A stretch of 64,000 nt of DNA from Shewanella electrodiphila. Its GTDB lineage: Bacteria > Pseudomonadota > Gammaproteobacteria > Enterobacterales > Shewanellaceae. Shown here piece by piece: positions 1 to 10,119 of this stretch (the stretch's first letter is position 1; the number at the start of each line of letters is the position of its first letter). The DNA is taken from contig NZ_JAKIKU010000006.1 of assembly GCF_023283985.1 (NCBI RefSeq), positions 124,001-188,000 on the forward strand, given 5' to 3'. A program made the translations under genes and the position numbers. Below the pieces are notes generated by a model. The model had not been told where the DNA came from, did no database searches, and worked only from the letters and a program-made list of their open reading frames with translations.

Positions 1-1007
1 TCAAGAATGCGTTCTTTCACTTTCTCTAAGCCGTGATGATCGGTATCTAAAATTTCTTCAGCTTTAGATAAGTCACGTTTGATTTTAGAACGTTGGCTCC
101 AAGGCACTGACGTCATCCAATCAACATAGCTTCTCACCACTGTCGCTTCTGCTGACATTGGTGACATCATTTTTAATTTGTTTAGCTCAGCTTCAGCTTT
201 TTCTTTGGCTTCTGCTGGCATTTTCGCTTCTTCAATCTTGCGAGCGAGTACTTCAAACTCGTCTTGACCTTCATCAAGATCGCCAAGTTCTTTTTGAATG
301 GCTTTCATTTGCTCATTCAAATAGTACTCGCGTTGGCTTTTTTCCATCTGCTTTTTAACGCGGCCACGAATGCGTTTTTCAACTTGTAATAAGTCGATTT
401 CGCCTTCCATCATCGCCATTAAATATTCAAGACGCTCGCCGACGTTAATCATTTCAAGTACAGACTGTTTGTCTTCTAACTTCAGCGGCATATGTGCAGC
501 CATAGTGTCAGCAAGACGAGCCGCTTCTTCTATTCCTGTTAACGACGTCAGTACTTCTGGCGGGATCTTTTTATTAAGCTTAATGTAACCTTCAAACTGA
601 CTGATAGCGCTGCGAACGAGCACCTCTTCTTCTTTTTCAGCAAGTTCTTCAGATTCTAAGTATTGTGCCGTTGCAACAAAGAACTCTTCTTCTTGGGTGT
701 ATTTGTCAACTTTTGCACGCTGACCACCTTCAACTAATACTTTTACTGTACCGTCAGGCAATTTAAGTAATTGCAGAATTGACGCCACTGTACCAATTTC
801 GAAAATATCGTCTTTTGTTGGTTCGTCTAAATCAGCTTCTTTCTGTGCGACCAATAAAATTTGTTTATCTTGTTCCATTGCCGATTCTAAACATCGAATT
901 GATTTCTCTCGTCCGACGAATAACGGAATTACCATATGGGGATAAACCACTACATCTCGAAGTGGCAGCACGGGGAGTTCGATATGCGCTTCACGCTCTT
1001 GGGTCAT
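1..1007 (-). CDS. lon: Lon protease, N-terminal part (cut by window edge)
   Basis: ATP-dependent cytoplasmic serine protease that degrades misfolded and regulatory proteins. Only the first 335 codons are inside the window; the AAA+ and protease domains lie beyond the left edge. The start ATG is at 1005-1007. The translation begins MTQEREAHIELPVLPLRDVV, typical of the Lon N-terminal substrate-binding domain, and the following helical region contains the family motif YYLNEQMKAIQKELG. The gene follows clpX on the same strand, with a terminator between them and its own heat-shock-type promoter. The order tig-clpP-clpX-lon is standard in gammaproteobacteria. No frameshift is visible in the part seen. 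Confidence 0.97.
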   Translation of the reverse strand, partial: MTQEREAHIELPVLPLRDVVVYPHMVIPLFVGREKSIRCLESAMEQDKQILLVAQKEADLDEPTKDDIFEIGTVASILQLLKLPDGTVKVLVEGGQRAKVDKYTQEEEFFVATAQYLESEELAEKEEEVLVRSAISQFEGYIKLNKKIPPEVLTSLTGIEEAARLADTMAAHMPLKLEDKQSVLEMINVGERLEYLMAMMEGEIDLLQVEKRIRGRVKKQMEKSQREYYLNEQMKAIQKELGDLDEGQDEFEVLARKIEEAKMPAEAKEKAEAELNKLKMMSPMSAEATVVRSYVDWMTSVPWSQRSKIKRDLSKAEEILDTDHHGLEKVKERIL

Positions 1008-1045
1008 AGTTCGATTCCGTTTGATGAATGGATTTTATAATCAGT

Positions 1046-1074
1046 ATATTGGGATGTTTCTTGAACTTTCAATG
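1046..1074 (-). promoter_or_regulatory. Probable sigma-32 (heat-shock) promoter of lon
   Basis: Read on the minus strand, a -35 element TTGAAA (1067-1072, preceded by CA) is followed after 13 bases by CCCAATAT (1046-1053). This fits the sigma-32 pattern CTTGAAA, 13-15 bases, CCCCATNT. Transcription would start about 30 bases before the lon ATG. lon is a classical sigma-32 gene in E. coli, which supports the call. Confidence 0.7.
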
Positions 1075-1083
1075 GCTAATACG

Positions 1084-1114
1084 AAAAAAGGAGCCCAATG
1101 GACTCCTTATTTTT
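1084..1114 (-). terminator. Rho-independent terminator after clpX
   Basis: GC-rich stem (GGAG.CC / GG.CTCC, 1088-1108) with a three-base loop, followed on the minus strand by six T. It separates clpX from lon. Confidence 0.8.
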
Positions 1115-1137
1115 CATAAACGGCTAAAAGCGTCTAT

Positions 1138-2418
1138 TTATTGTTCGCCACCAGCGACTTGATTGTCGGTGTTTTCATAAATCAATATAGGTGCAGACTC
1201 ACCTTTTACTACTGATTCATCAACTACAGCCTTAATCACACCTTCTACAGAAGGGATGTCATACATGGTATCTAACAAGATATCTTCGATGATTGAGCGT
1301 AGACCACGAGCACCTGTTTTACGCGTCATTGCTTTATGGGCAATCGCTTTAAGTGCATCTTCACGGAACTCTAACTCTACCTCTTCCATCTCAAATAACG
1401 CACCATATTGTTTCGTCAGTGCATTTTTAGGTTGAGATAAAATTTGTACCAAAGCTGCTTCATCTAACTCTGTTAGCGTTGCAACAACAGGTAAACGGCC
1501 GATGAACTCAGGGATCAAACCAAATTTGATTAAATCTTCTGGCTCAACTTTACCTAGCGTTTGTGAAATCGTCGTTTTGTCAGCTTCGCCTTTGACTTCA
1601 GCGCCAAAGCCAATACCTGTTCCTGTTAAGCCGCGTTGCTCAATCACTTTTTCAAGTCCAGCAAACGCACCACCACAGATAAATAAGATCTTAGAGGTAT
1701 CAACCTGTAAAAACTCTTGCTGTGGATGCTTACGACCGCCTTGCGGAGGAACAGAAGCAACAGTACCTTCAATTAATTTCAATAAGGCCTGCTGAACACC
1801 TTCACCTGACACATCACGTGTTATTGAAGGGTTATCAGATTTACGGCTGATCTTATCGATTTCATCGATGTAAACAATACCACGTTCCGCTTTTTCAACG
1901 TCGTAGTCACACTTTTGTAGTAGTTTCTGAATGATGTTCTCGACATCTTCACCCACATAACCTGCTTCAGTTAACGTAGTCGCATCGGCCATCGTGAATG
2001 GCACATCTAAAGAGCGCGCTAACGTTTCAGCAAGTAACGTTTTACCACTACCGGTTGGACCGATAAGTAGAATATTACTTTTACCTAATTCAACACCTTC
2101 AATCGGTGTGCCATTACGCAAACGTTTATAGTGGTTATATACTGCTACCGACAACACTTTCTTGGCCTGATTTTGACCGATTACGTAGTCATCTAGATGC
2201 GTTCGTAATTCATGTGGTGTTGGTAATTTATCATGATCGCGCTTAGGCGATATTTCTTTAATTTCTTCGCGAATGATGTCATTACAAAGCTCGACACACT
2301 CGTCACAAACATATACTGAAGGTCCAGCGATTAGCTTTCTAACTTCATGTTGGCTTTTTCCGCAAAAAGAGCAGTACAGTAGTTTGCCACTGTCACCGGT
2401 ACTTTTGTTATCGCCCAT
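1138..2418 (-). CDS. clpX: ClpX, ATP-binding unfoldase of ClpXP
   Basis: AAA+ unfoldase that recognises tagged substrates and feeds them to ClpP in the cytoplasm. The 426-residue length matches the family (about 424). The N-terminal zinc-binding domain has C16, C19, C38 and C41. Walker A is at 120-127 (GPTGSGKT) and Walker B at 181-187. The pore loop GYVG is at 153-156, the second pore loop RKH at 229-231, and the IGF loop that docks ClpP at 269-271. All functional motifs are intact. It lies between clpP and lon. A 129-base gap to clpP leaves room for a promoter of its own. Confidence 0.99.
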   Translation of the reverse strand: MGDNKSTGDSGKLLYCSFCGKSQHEVRKLIAGPSVYVCDECVELCNDIIREEIKEISPKRDHDKLPTPHELRTHLDDYVIGQNQAKKVLSVAVYNHYKRLRNGTPIEGVELGKSNILLIGPTGSGKTLLAETLARSLDVPFTMADATTLTEAGYVGEDVENIIQKLLQKCDYDVEKAERGIVYIDEIDKISRKSDNPSITRDVSGEGVQQALLKLIEGTVASVPPQGGRKHPQQEFLQVDTSKILFICGGAFAGLEKVIEQRGLTGTGIGFGAEVKGEADKTTISQTLGKVEPEDLIKFGLIPEFIGRLPVVATLTELDEAALVQILSQPKNALTKQYGALFEMEEVELEFREDALKAIAHKAMTRKTGARGLRSIIEDILLDTMYDIPSVEGVIKAVVDESVVKGESAPILIYENTDNQVAGGEQ

Positions 2419-2547
2419 TACCCTACCTCTGTTGCAGCCTGTTCACTGTTTTTAGAAAACCATCTGTACAATTAATAACCTGCACAGGAACAGTCAAATA
2501 TTTTTTATACGCTATTCATCACAGAATAGCCTACTCAGGCCTAAAGA

Positions 2548-3159
2548 TCAGCTACGCTTTTCAAAAACTGAATCAACTAATCCATAATCAGCAGCTTCTT
2601 GCGCACTCATAAAGTTATCACGGTCTGTATCACGCTCAATAACTTCAATCGGTTGACCAGTATGCTCAGCTAACATTTCGTTTAATTTATTCTTAATGCC
2701 TAAGATTTCTTGAGCATGAATTGCGATATCCGATGCTTGACCTTGGAAACCACCAAGTGGTTGATGGATCATCACACGTGAATTAGGTAAACAATGACGC
2801 TTACCTTCCGCTCCGCCTGCTAATAAAAACGCACCCATGCTACATGCTTGGCCAATACACACAGTACTTACATTCGGCTTAATGAATTGCATAGTATCGT
2901 AAATTGCCATACCGGCAGTAACTGAGCCGCCAGGTGAATTAATATAGATAGAAATATCTTTATCTGGGCTTTCTGATTCTAGGAACAATAATTGCGCCAC
3001 GATCAAGTTAGCCATGTGCTCTTCCACTTGGCCAACCAAGAAAATTACTCGCTCTTTTAATAAACGAGAGTAAATATCATATGAACGCTCACCTTTAGCC
3101 GTTTGTTCAACAACCATAGGTACAAGAGCATTGAGTACAGATTCTGGCGCTTTATGCAT
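2548..3159 (-). CDS. clpP: ClpP, proteolytic subunit of ClpXP/ClpAP
   Basis: Cytoplasmic serine peptidase that forms the tetradecameric degradation chamber. I chose the ATG at 3157-3159 (203 residues, starting [10 protein letters not shown]). It has the Shine-Dalgarno GGGA 8 bases upstream. A longer in-frame start at 3231 would translate through the perfect hairpin that ends the tig transcript. The catalytic triad is Ser107 (in ACSMGA), His132 (in MIHQP) and Asp181. The oxyanion/strand motif NSPGGSV is at 74-80. It is followed by its partner clpX. Confidence 0.98.
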   Translation of the reverse strand: MHKAPESVLNALVPMVVEQTAKGERSYDIYSRLLKERVIFLVGQVEEHMANLIVAQLLFLESESPDKDISIYINSPGGSVTAGMAIYDTMQFIKPNVSTVCIGQACSMGAFLLAGGAEGKRHCLPNSRVMIHQPLGGFQGQASDIAIHAQEILGIKNKLNEMLAEHTGQPIEVIERDTDRDNFMSAQEAADYGLVDSVFEKRS

Positions 3160-3180
3160 TTTATGCTTCCCTAAAATAAA

Positions 3181-3214
3181 AATGGCTCGTATGAGGAACC
3201 TCATACGAGCCATT
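3181..3214 (-). terminator. Terminator/attenuator hairpin between tig and clpP
   Basis: Perfect 16-base inverted repeat (3181-3196 against 3199-3214) with only two bases between the arms. On the minus strand it is followed by a T-rich stretch. It lies between the tig stop and the clpP ribosome binding site. Confidence 0.75.
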
Positions 3215-3247
3215 AAATGGCGAACCGCCAATCAAGTCAAGCGAAGG

Positions 3248-4552
3248 TTACGCTTTACCTGTTGCCTTGTTCATAAATTCTTCAAATTCGACATCTTTAA
3301 GTGTCACTTTTGCAGATTTTAATAAAACTTCAACAGCTTGCTCTTCAAGCGCTACGTTGCGCATGTTTTGCATAAGCTCTTTGTTGCCATTGTAGTATTC
3401 AACAACTTCACTTGGATCTTCGTAAGCAGAAGCCATTGAAGCGATTAAACCTTGAACACGTTCGTCTTCAGCTTGAAGTTCATTAGTCTTAATAACTTCA
3501 CCTAAAAGTAAACCTACTTTTACACGACGCTCAGCTTGTTCAGTGAACAAATCAGCTGGAAGCTCAGGCATGTTTTCAGTTTGACCACCAAAACGCTGCA
3601 TTGCTTGCTGACGAAGTACATTCACTTCACCATCAACTAATGCTGAAGGAATTGTGATTTCGTTAGCTGATAATAAGCCTTCGATAACTTGTTCTTTAAC
3701 ATTTGCTTTAAGCGCTTGTTCAAGTTCACGAGTCATGTTTTTACGGATTTCAGCTTTAAGCGCTTCTAAGCCACCTTCAGCGATACCGAATAAAGAAGCG
3801 AACTCATCGTTAACTTCTGGTAATTCTGCAGCTTGAACTTCAGTAAGGGTAATAACGAACTTAGCCGCTTTACCTTTTAAGTTTTCAGCATGGTAATCTT
3901 CAGGGAAAGTCACTTCGATTTCGAATTCATCACCGGCTTTATGACCAATAACACCAGCTTCAAAACCTGGGATCATACGGTTGCTACCAAGCTCTAGTTC
4001 GAAGTCGTCAGCTTTGCCGCCTTCAAATTCTTCACCGTCTACTGAACCTACGAAGTTCATTTTAGCTTTGTTGCCTTCTTCAGCAGCAGTTTCAACTACA
4101 GCGAACGTAGCGTGTTGCTTGCGAAGCGTTTCAATCATTGTATCAACGTCAGCGTCATTAACTTCAGCTTGTGGTTGCTCAACTGCGATTGCATCTAAAC
4201 CAGTTAACTCAACTTCTGGGTAGATTTCGAAAGTCGCAATGAAGACGAAGTTTTCGCCTTCATTTTCGCCTGGAGCGAAAACAGGTGCGCCAGCTGGGTT
4301 TAACTTCTCAGCCATGATCGCTTCAATGAAGTTGCGTTGCATTACTTCACCAGTCACATCTTGACGGATAGCTGCACCGTAACGTTGGTTGATCACAGAT
4401 ACAGGTACTTTACCTGGACGGAAACCTGAAATTTTTGCACGTTTCGCTTCACGTAATAAGTTGTCTTTAACTAATTTCTCAATTTGTTCAGCAGGAACAG
4501 AAATTGTTAGGCGACGTTCTAGGCCTTGAGTTGTTTCAACAGAAACTTGCAT
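3248..4552 (-). CDS. tig: Trigger factor (ribosome-associated chaperone and PPIase)
   Basis: Binds near the ribosomal exit tunnel and shields nascent chains; the middle domain is an FKBP-type prolyl isomerase. I chose the ATG at 4550-4552 (434 residues, beginning [10 protein letters not shown]), close to the E. coli length of 432. The upstream in-frame extension lacks family similarity. The ribosome-docking signature GFRPGKVP is at 43-50. The FKBP-like segment (about 150-245) carries [15 protein letters not shown]. It is the first gene of the tig-clpP-clpX-lon block and has a good sigma-70 promoter upstream. Confidence 0.98.
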   Translation of the reverse strand: MQVSVETTQGLERRLTISVPAEQIEKLVKDNLLREAKRAKISGFRPGKVPVSVINQRYGAAIRQDVTGEVMQRNFIEAIMAEKLNPAGAPVFAPGENEGENFVFIATFEIYPEVELTGLDAIAVEQPQAEVNDADVDTMIETLRKQHATFAVVETAAEEGNKAKMNFVGSVDGEEFEGGKADDFELELGSNRMIPGFEAGVIGHKAGDEFEIEVTFPEDYHAENLKGKAAKFVITLTEVQAAELPEVNDEFASLFGIAEGGLEALKAEIRKNMTRELEQALKANVKEQVIEGLLSANEITIPSALVDGEVNVLRQQAMQRFGGQTENMPELPADLFTEQAERRVKVGLLLGEVIKTNELQAEDERVQGLIASMASAYEDPSEVVEYYNGNKELMQNMRNVALEEQAVEVLLKSAKVTLKDVEFEEFMNKATGKA

Positions 4553-4716
4553 TGTTTTACCTCGAAATATGTCTGACGTCCTTTGTAATAGTCGAAAGCT
4601 CAACTATTAAATATTCATTTCTTGATGATTAATGTTTACTAATAAAAGTGCGATACAGCAGCTTTTCAGCGCCATTACCCGTAGTAATTCGTATTAGATA
4701 TTTATCAAGACGCGAC

Positions 4717-4745
4717 ATTATAGCGACGGTTTACTGCTGAGTCGA
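4717..4745 (-). promoter_or_regulatory. Sigma-70 promoter of tig
   Basis: On the minus strand, TCGACT (4740-4745), a 17-base spacer and a perfect TATAAT (4717-4722), about 165 bases before the tig start codon. Confidence 0.65.
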
Positions 4746-4780
4746 GTGTGAAAACGGGGTAAAATGGGGATTTTAGACAT

Positions 4781-4803
4781 AAAAAAAGCGACCTAAGGTC
4801 GCT
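4781..4803 (-). terminator. Terminator of the tRNA operon
   Basis: Seven-base stem AGCGACC/GGTCGCT with a three-base loop, followed on the minus strand by a run of T. It sits just after tRNA-His. Confidence 0.85.
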
Positions 4804-4836
4804 TTCTCTACAATCGTGCATTTTTAATGCAAAATT

Positions 4837-4913
4837 TGGGGTGACTGATGGGGCTCGAACCCACGACAACCGGAATCACAATCCGGGGCTCTACCAACTG
4901 AGCTACAATCACC
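4837..4913 (-). tRNA. tRNA-His (GTG)
   Basis: Complete cloverleaf on the minus strand. The anticodon GTG sits in the loop between CCGGA and TCCGG. It has the extra 5' G (G-1) opposite C73 that is typical of tRNA-His, a TTCGAGC T-loop and an encoded CCA. It is the last tRNA of a three-gene operon. Confidence 0.97.
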
Positions 4914-4919
4914 ATAATA

Positions 4920-4996
<77 letters not shown>

Positions 4997-5104
4997 ATGG
5001 TTTACAAATATTATCTGTATAACCTGTAAGCTTAATAAATTGATTTGGTCTTCAACTTATGTTTCAAGCTTATTCGCAAAGCCTATGCTTTACAAATATA
5101 AAAT

Positions 5105-5181
5105 TGGTCGGTGATAGAGGATTCGAACCTCTGACCCTCTCGTCCCAAACGAGATGCGCTACCGGGCTGCGCTAATCACCG
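5105..5181 (-). tRNA. tRNA-Pro (TGG)
   Basis: Cloverleaf on the minus strand with anticodon TGG in the arm CTCGTTTGGGACGAG. The acceptor CGGTGAT pairs with ATCACCG, and CCA is encoded. It is the first tRNA after the promoter, 108 bases before tRNA-Arg. Confidence 0.97.
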
Positions 5182-5243
5182 AGATGTCTACTGCAAATAA
5201 GTATTAAGTTGCCCTAATCGGCTTATCTGTGAGAACGGAGCGC

Positions 5244-5272
5244 ATATTAGCGAGTCACTTTAATATCGTCAA
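5244..5272 (-). promoter_or_regulatory. Sigma-70 promoter of the tRNA operon
   Basis: On the minus strand TTGACG (5267-5272), 17 bases, TAATAT (5244-5249), then a GC-rich discriminator GCGCTCC. Such a discriminator is typical of stable-RNA promoters under stringent control. Confidence 0.75.
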
Positions 5273-5353
5273 CGACTTTTTTTGCAAACTGGTTCATCTG
5301 CTGTTTTTACAAACAAAAAATTCTGTTTTTAATAAATCGTTTAGCCATTATTC

Positions 5354-5382
5354 ATGACATGCCTATGCCTGACTGGTAGAAT
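5354..5382 (+). promoter_or_regulatory. Probable sigma-70 promoter of folD
   Basis: ATGACA (5354-5359), 17 bases, TAGAAT (5377-5382), about 50 bases before the folD start codon. Confidence 0.55.
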
Positions 5383-5435
5383 ACGCCACGTTAAATTTTA
5401 CCTCAATCGCGCCATATAAAGGAAACTATACACAC

Positions 5436-6290
5436 ATGACAGCCCAAAATATTGATGGCAAAGCGATAGCTCAATCTATAAGAACCACATTAAAAGAAAA
5501 AGTATTGGCGCGCAAAGCAGCTGGAAAACGTGTTCCTGGTCTTGCTGTAATTTTAGTTGGCGCTGATGCAGCATCACAGGTTTATGTTGGCAGTAAACGC
5601 CGCGCCTGTGAAGAAGTTGGGTTTGAGTCGTACTCTTATGACCTTGAAACCACCACAACAGAAGAAGAACTGCTTGCACTGATTGATCAGTGTAATGACG
5701 ACCCAAAAATCGATGGCATTTTAGTACAGTTGCCATTACCTGATCATATTGAAGATTCAAAAGTCATTGAGCGTATCAGACCAGATAAAGACGTTGATGG
5801 TTTCCACCCATACAATGTAGGACGACTAGCTCAGCGTATCCCAGTACTTCGCTCATGCACGCCAAAAGGCATTATCACCTTAATCAAATCGACAGGAATT
5901 GACACCTACGGTTTAGATGCAACCATTGTAGGCGCTTCAAATATTGTCGGACGTCCAATGACGTTAGAATTATTGCTCGCTGGCTGCACAACCACAACAT
6001 GTCATCGCTTTACCCAAAACCTTGAACAAAAAGTTCGTCAAGCTGATTTGCTGGTTGTTGCAGTGGGTAAACCTGGGTTTATCCCTGGTGATTGGATTAA
6101 GCCTGGTGCTATTGTAATTGATGTGGGTATTAATCGACTAGAAAGCGGCAAGCTTGTGGGTGATGTAGAATTTGATGTCGCTGCGAAAAAAGCCGCATTT
6201 ATCACGCCTGTACCTGGTGGTGTGGGCCCAATGACCATTGCAAGCTTACTTGAAAATACCTTGTATGCCGCTGAGCAATATCATGACTAA
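5436..6290 (+). CDS. folD: FolD, methylenetetrahydrofolate dehydrogenase/cyclohydrolase
   Basis: Bifunctional cytoplasmic enzyme of one-carbon metabolism. It oxidises 5,10-methylene-THF with NADP and hydrolyses the methenyl product to 10-formyl-THF. The 284 residues match the family. The catalytic Tyr50 and Lys54 lie in [10 protein letters not shown]. The substrate motif VQLPLP and the dinucleotide motif GASNIVGRP are present, and the C-terminal signature [12 protein letters not shown] is intact. The start is supported by AAGGAAA upstream. It is transcribed away from the tRNA operon and closed by a strong terminator. Confidence 0.98.
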   Translation: MTAQNIDGKAIAQSIRTTLKEKVLARKAAGKRVPGLAVILVGADAASQVYVGSKRRACEEVGFESYSYDLETTTTEEELLALIDQCNDDPKIDGILVQLPLPDHIEDSKVIERIRPDKDVDGFHPYNVGRLAQRIPVLRSCTPKGIITLIKSTGIDTYGLDATIVGASNIVGRPMTLELLLAGCTTTTCHRFTQNLEQKVRQADLLVVAVGKPGFIPGDWIKPGAIVIDVGINRLESGKLVGDVEFDVAAKKAAFITPVPGGVGPMTIASLLENTLYAAEQYHD

Positions 6291-6345
6291 CACCTAGTCA
6301 TGCAGACAATGACTGACGCTATTAATTTGTCGACAAATAATTCAT

Positions 6346-6374
6346 AAGACCAGCATTATTGCTGGTCTTTTTTT
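6346..6374 (+). terminator. Terminator after folD
   Basis: Nine-base stem AAGACCAGC/GCTGGTCTT with a six-base loop and a T run. Confidence 0.9.
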
Positions 6375-6499
6375 GCAAATTTAAACATTAGCTCAAATAA
6401 ATAGTCACTCACCCGCTCTCACATACTGGTGTTTATTATTCCTTAAATGGCATATAGTCAAAATTAATCACCAGAAAATGGCTAGTCATTTATAACCAT

Positions 6500-7513
6500 A
6501 TGAAACAAGTACAACCCTATACAACGCTGGCTTCATGGCCTATGGCGGTCTCTAGAGCGCTCGAAGCACAAGGTATTGATGCTAAGCCATTGTTGGCTGA
6601 AGCGGGAATTGATATTGCGCTGTTAAAGCTTTCGCCAGAAGAGCGTATTCCGGTAATAAAAATGACCCACTTCTGGAAAATCGTAGAGCAGAAAACAGCG
6701 AATCAAGCATTTGGGCTAACTGTCGGTGAGTTTGTGCACTCAATGAACTTCCGGGCGCTAGGACTATTGTTTGTTACGTGCCAAAACCTTGCTGAAGCGT
6801 TAGAGAAATTGATTCGTTATCAGGTCATTATTAGTGACTCAGTTAATACTCGTCTGATTAGAAAAGTCGACAGTATAGGGTTAGTCATCGAGCCATTAGA
6901 TACCGTCGATATCAGCCCACTTGCCATTGATGCTTTTTTTTCTTCCCTACTCAAACATTGTCATGAATTATTAGGCGATAACAAGCTCATTGAACGTATC
7001 GAATTAATGCGTTCAGCGCCTGAAAACCCAAAGGCGTGGAAAAATTTATTCAATTGTTCAATTACATTTGATGCTGAATATAATGCCGTATGGATGAAAA
7101 GAGAAAGCTTAGAGCAACCAACGAATATGGGGGATGTTTTTTTAGCCCATCAAAATGAACAGGTGGTGCTACAGTATCTTGAAAAAATGCAAACGAGCTC
7201 TTGGGCCTATCGCACAAGCCAAATAATCCACAAAACCTTGGTCAATAATGAACCGACCTTGGCCAGTGTTGCCGCCGTATTTAATATCACCGAACGTACA
7301 CTTAGCCGACGTTTAAAAGAAGAACAAACTTCGTTCAGATTATTGTTACAACATAAACGAATCGAACTTGCTGAGTACTACCTCAGCAATAAAGCGATCA
7401 GTATCACTGAAATTACTTTCAATTTAGGTTTTACCGATATTAGTAACTTTAGCCGTGCTTTTCAGCGTTGGAAAAACCAAACACCAACTGAATACCGCGC
7501 TCAAATTAAATAA
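6500..7513 (+). CDS. AraC-family transcriptional regulator with arabinose-binding-like N domain
   Basis: DNA-binding activator or repressor of 337 residues. The N-terminal part (about 25-210) fits the Arabinose_bd domain of OruR-type regulators (EERIPVIKMTHFWKIVE, LTVGEFV). The C-terminal two-helix-turn-helix AraC domain (about 235-335) contains ITERTLSRRLKEE and the signature ITEITFNLGFTDISNFSRAF followed by P-TEYR. It is on the same strand as, and directly before, the beta-propeller lipoprotein and alkylsulfatase genes, so it most likely controls them; that is inference from position. The effector is unknown. Confidence 0.9.
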   Translation: MKQVQPYTTLASWPMAVSRALEAQGIDAKPLLAEAGIDIALLKLSPEERIPVIKMTHFWKIVEQKTANQAFGLTVGEFVHSMNFRALGLLFVTCQNLAEALEKLIRYQVIISDSVNTRLIRKVDSIGLVIEPLDTVDISPLAIDAFFSSLLKHCHELLGDNKLIERIELMRSAPENPKAWKNLFNCSITFDAEYNAVWMKRESLEQPTNMGDVFLAHQNEQVVLQYLEKMQTSSWAYRTSQIIHKTLVNNEPTLASVAAVFNITERTLSRRLKEEQTSFRLLLQHKRIELAEYYLSNKAISITEITFNLGFTDISNFSRAFQRWKNQTPTEYRAQIK

Positions 7514-7734
7514 CTTCCCCTACTTCAACCCAATTTAGGCACTTTAAGACAGTTATATGTCGTAAAGTGACAAGTCACATCCATCTATTTCTCGCTAGGT
7601 TAGCAATACACATCACCTGAAATACTAACGATGTTCTAGCAGTAAAGGTTAACTAGCATATCCATTATAAGTCTAGGCCACTGGTCTTTATTTCGAGTGA
7701 TAACACAAAAATAATTATAAAGAGAGAATTCGAA

Positions 7735-9993
7735 ATGGAACTTAGAAAAACTAACACTCAATTAGTCTTGTTAGCCTTACTCACAACATTGAGCTCAGGA
7801 TGTGATGATAACGCTGAATCCACTCCCAAAAACACGTTAGAAGCTATCAACTATGGACCACTTAACAACTCAGTCGCAATAAAGCCAACAACAGAAGAAA
7901 TTGCGTTAAAAGATAGGTTACTTGTTAACGGTAATACCGCTGCACTCGTTACAGCACTCGACTTGAGCAGTCATGTTCCTGACAGCGGAATTGCACCTGC
8001 TTTATATAGCTTAGCCAATAACACCTCTGAAAAGGCTATAACTAATCAATGGAAGCCCAGCGATATACCTACTCACATAGAAACAATAAATAGTGAGTCA
8101 AAAGGGTTTTATACATTGCACAGTGATACCCGTAATAGCGATGAAGTCATGTCTGTCACACCACCAGAAATGATGATGGAATGGATTGCTGACAGAAATA
8201 TAATCAGTTTGGAGGGAGGGGTATTTGATCAAAACAGTAATATCTATACAGTGCCACTTGATCCTGTTGATGACATTTATCTAGTGTCAATAAATCCTGA
8301 TACGGGGGCTCGACGTTGGCACTTACCAAATAAGCGCATTGGACAAGGTGGCTCGCCGCTCATTCTTCCAAGTATTAAAGATGACAGTAACGATATTATC
8401 TATATTGGTAGCTACGAATATATTACGGCTGTAGATACTCAAGGCAATGTTATTTGGGATGTTGAAACCGGACTTAAGGCACCAGAAAATGCCCAAGAAT
8501 TCGATGTTCATAACTTCGGTTTAAACTATCACGCAAACACAAATAGTGTCATCGCATTATACGCTGATGGACATATGGTCGCCCATGACCGAGATACCGG
8601 CAGAGCAATTATGGCGCCATTTTCATTACCAGGCTCACCAGCGACTGCGACAGACTTTAAAGCAGACTACTCAAAATTAACGCCTTTGGTTGAAAACGGC
8701 TTAAGTAAGGTTTTTGCTAATAGCGAAACCTTCTTTGGAGGTTTAAATATCATTCTAGGTGGAGGCCATGAGGTAGCTAACTATTTTGGTATTGACAATA
8801 ATACCGGTCGTTTATTTGTAGCAGGTACCGCCCCGGATGAAGTCGATGGACACACAGATGAGCTCTCAAGTTATGGTGCCTTATATGCCATCGATTTAAC
8901 CCAAATTGATGGCGAAGCAAACATGTCGATTTTATGGCGTAAAGACTTTGAAGGTGGCACTGCTGCAACACCGACCATTTCATTTGATGGACAACGAATT
9001 TATACCGCAGACTCTGTTGATAACATTCTCGCTATCGATGCAAATTCAGGAGAATTGATTTGGGACTTTTCAACTGGAAGTGGTCAAGTGATTGGCTCAA
9101 TTGCAGTATCTCGCGAAGGTAATGAGATTTACGCTTCCACTGGAACTAATATTATCAAAGTTCTCGATATGGATGTTTGTGCTGGTGACGGTTTTGAGTG
9201 CAATCAAGCTATCTGGCTAGCGGATATGGAGAGTGCCTATCAATCTGAAGTGTTACAGCAGTCCACCCCGCAAGCACACATTTATACCAATGTACTCAAA
9301 CCAGCCATTGAAGGCTTTTTTCGCTCTGGTGGTAATACCGAGTTTAACTTCGAGCATAAAGCTGGAAACATGGTATTAGCAGGCATAACGGCAAATGGAA
9401 TCACCGCACAAATTGGTTATGGCTACATCAGCCCATTAGGGAAGGTTTTACCCTTCCAAATATCTCAAGTGTTGTTTGAGCGTGAAACAGGCAAGATCCG
9501 TTACATCGCACCAGGAGTTGAAGAAAGTATCTCTGTCATGGCACAGGCCCCAAATGGCAATCTATACATGAGTAATTCACCGCTACGCCGCATCCTTAAT
9601 ATTGGTATATTACGTGCTGTCGGTGTGAATGCCGCCAATGACGCACTGAAGTATTTCGGAATGGATATTTTAGGCGGTATTGCAAAATACTCTCAGCAAC
9701 CAAACCAATCTATTCATTATGCCAAAGAATCTGCAGAAACGCTGTTAAACCGAATTACAAACCTAATTGACAAACTTTCAGGGCTAAGTGATGAAGTCAT
9801 TAATGCGGAAATAGCAAGGTTAGCAGTGCCAACGACTCAATTTGAAATGAACTTAATTAAAGCAAATAACAATGGTGAAATTAATCAAGCAGAACTGGAT
9901 TTAGGGCTGATGACACATTCAATTGCAACTGTGAATAACATGACTGAATTGAAAGCTGCAGAAGAAGCATTACAGACTTGGCTTGCACACTAA
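7735..9993 (+). CDS. PQQ-like beta-propeller lipoprotein
   Basis: Predicted exported lipoprotein of 752 residues. The signal peptide ends in a lipobox with Cys23 (SSGC). Asp at +2 would favour inner-membrane retention by the enterobacterial Lol rule. The middle (about 140-490) holds repeated PQQ/outer-membrane-assembly-type propeller blades such as YLVSINPDTGARRW, ITAVDTQGNVIWDVETG and ILAIDANSGELIWDFSTG. This last pattern is typical of PQQ_2 repeats. No dehydrogenase catalytic cysteines or heme motif are seen, so enzyme activity is not supported. The C-terminal 200 residues are helical and not recognised. It lies between the AraC regulator and an alkylsulfatase-like gene. A scaffold, sensor or binding role is possible but unproven. 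Confidence 0.8.
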   Translation: MELRKTNTQLVLLALLTTLSSGCDDNAESTPKNTLEAINYGPLNNSVAIKPTTEEIALKDRLLVNGNTAALVTALDLSSHVPDSGIAPALYSLANNTSEKAITNQWKPSDIPTHIETINSESKGFYTLHSDTRNSDEVMSVTPPEMMMEWIADRNIISLEGGVFDQNSNIYTVPLDPVDDIYLVSINPDTGARRWHLPNKRIGQGGSPLILPSIKDDSNDIIYIGSYEYITAVDTQGNVIWDVETGLKAPENAQEFDVHNFGLNYHANTNSVIALYADGHMVAHDRDTGRAIMAPFSLPGSPATATDFKADYSKLTPLVENGLSKVFANSETFFGGLNIILGGGHEVANYFGIDNNTGRLFVAGTAPDEVDGHTDELSSYGALYAIDLTQIDGEANMSILWRKDFEGGTAATPTISFDGQRIYTADSVDNILAIDANSGELIWDFSTGSGQVIGSIAVSREGNEIYASTGTNIIKVLDMDVCAGDGFECNQAIWLADMESAYQSEVLQQSTPQAHIYTNVLKPAIEGFFRSGGNTEFNFEHKAGNMVLAGITANGITAQIGYGYISPLGKVLPFQISQVLFERETGKIRYIAPGVEESISVMAQAPNGNLYMSNSPLRRILNIGILRAVGVNAANDALKYFGMDILGGIAKYSQQPNQSIHYAKESAETLLNRITNLIDKLSGLSDEVINAEIARLAVPTTQFEMNLIKANNNGEINQAELDLGLMTHSIATVNNMTELKAAEEALQTWLAH

Positions 9994-10119
9994 GTACGCT
10001 ACCAACAAGTAAATTAATGCTTTGACAAAACGTGGGCTTATACATTTTAAGCCCACCTTTTAAGTGTCGTTTTAATACTATCTCACTTTTTGCTTCTCAA
10101 TCGCTGTAGAGGGACCTCA

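Noticed and set aside
2511..2530. Small hairpin GCTATTC/GAATAGC between clpP and clpX
   Set aside because: No T run follows on the transcribed strand and the stem is only seven bases, so a terminator is not supported.
6326..6339. 14-base palindrome ATTTGTCGACAAAT after folD
   Set aside because: It lies between the folD stop and its terminator, short and AT-rich, with no clear partner gene.
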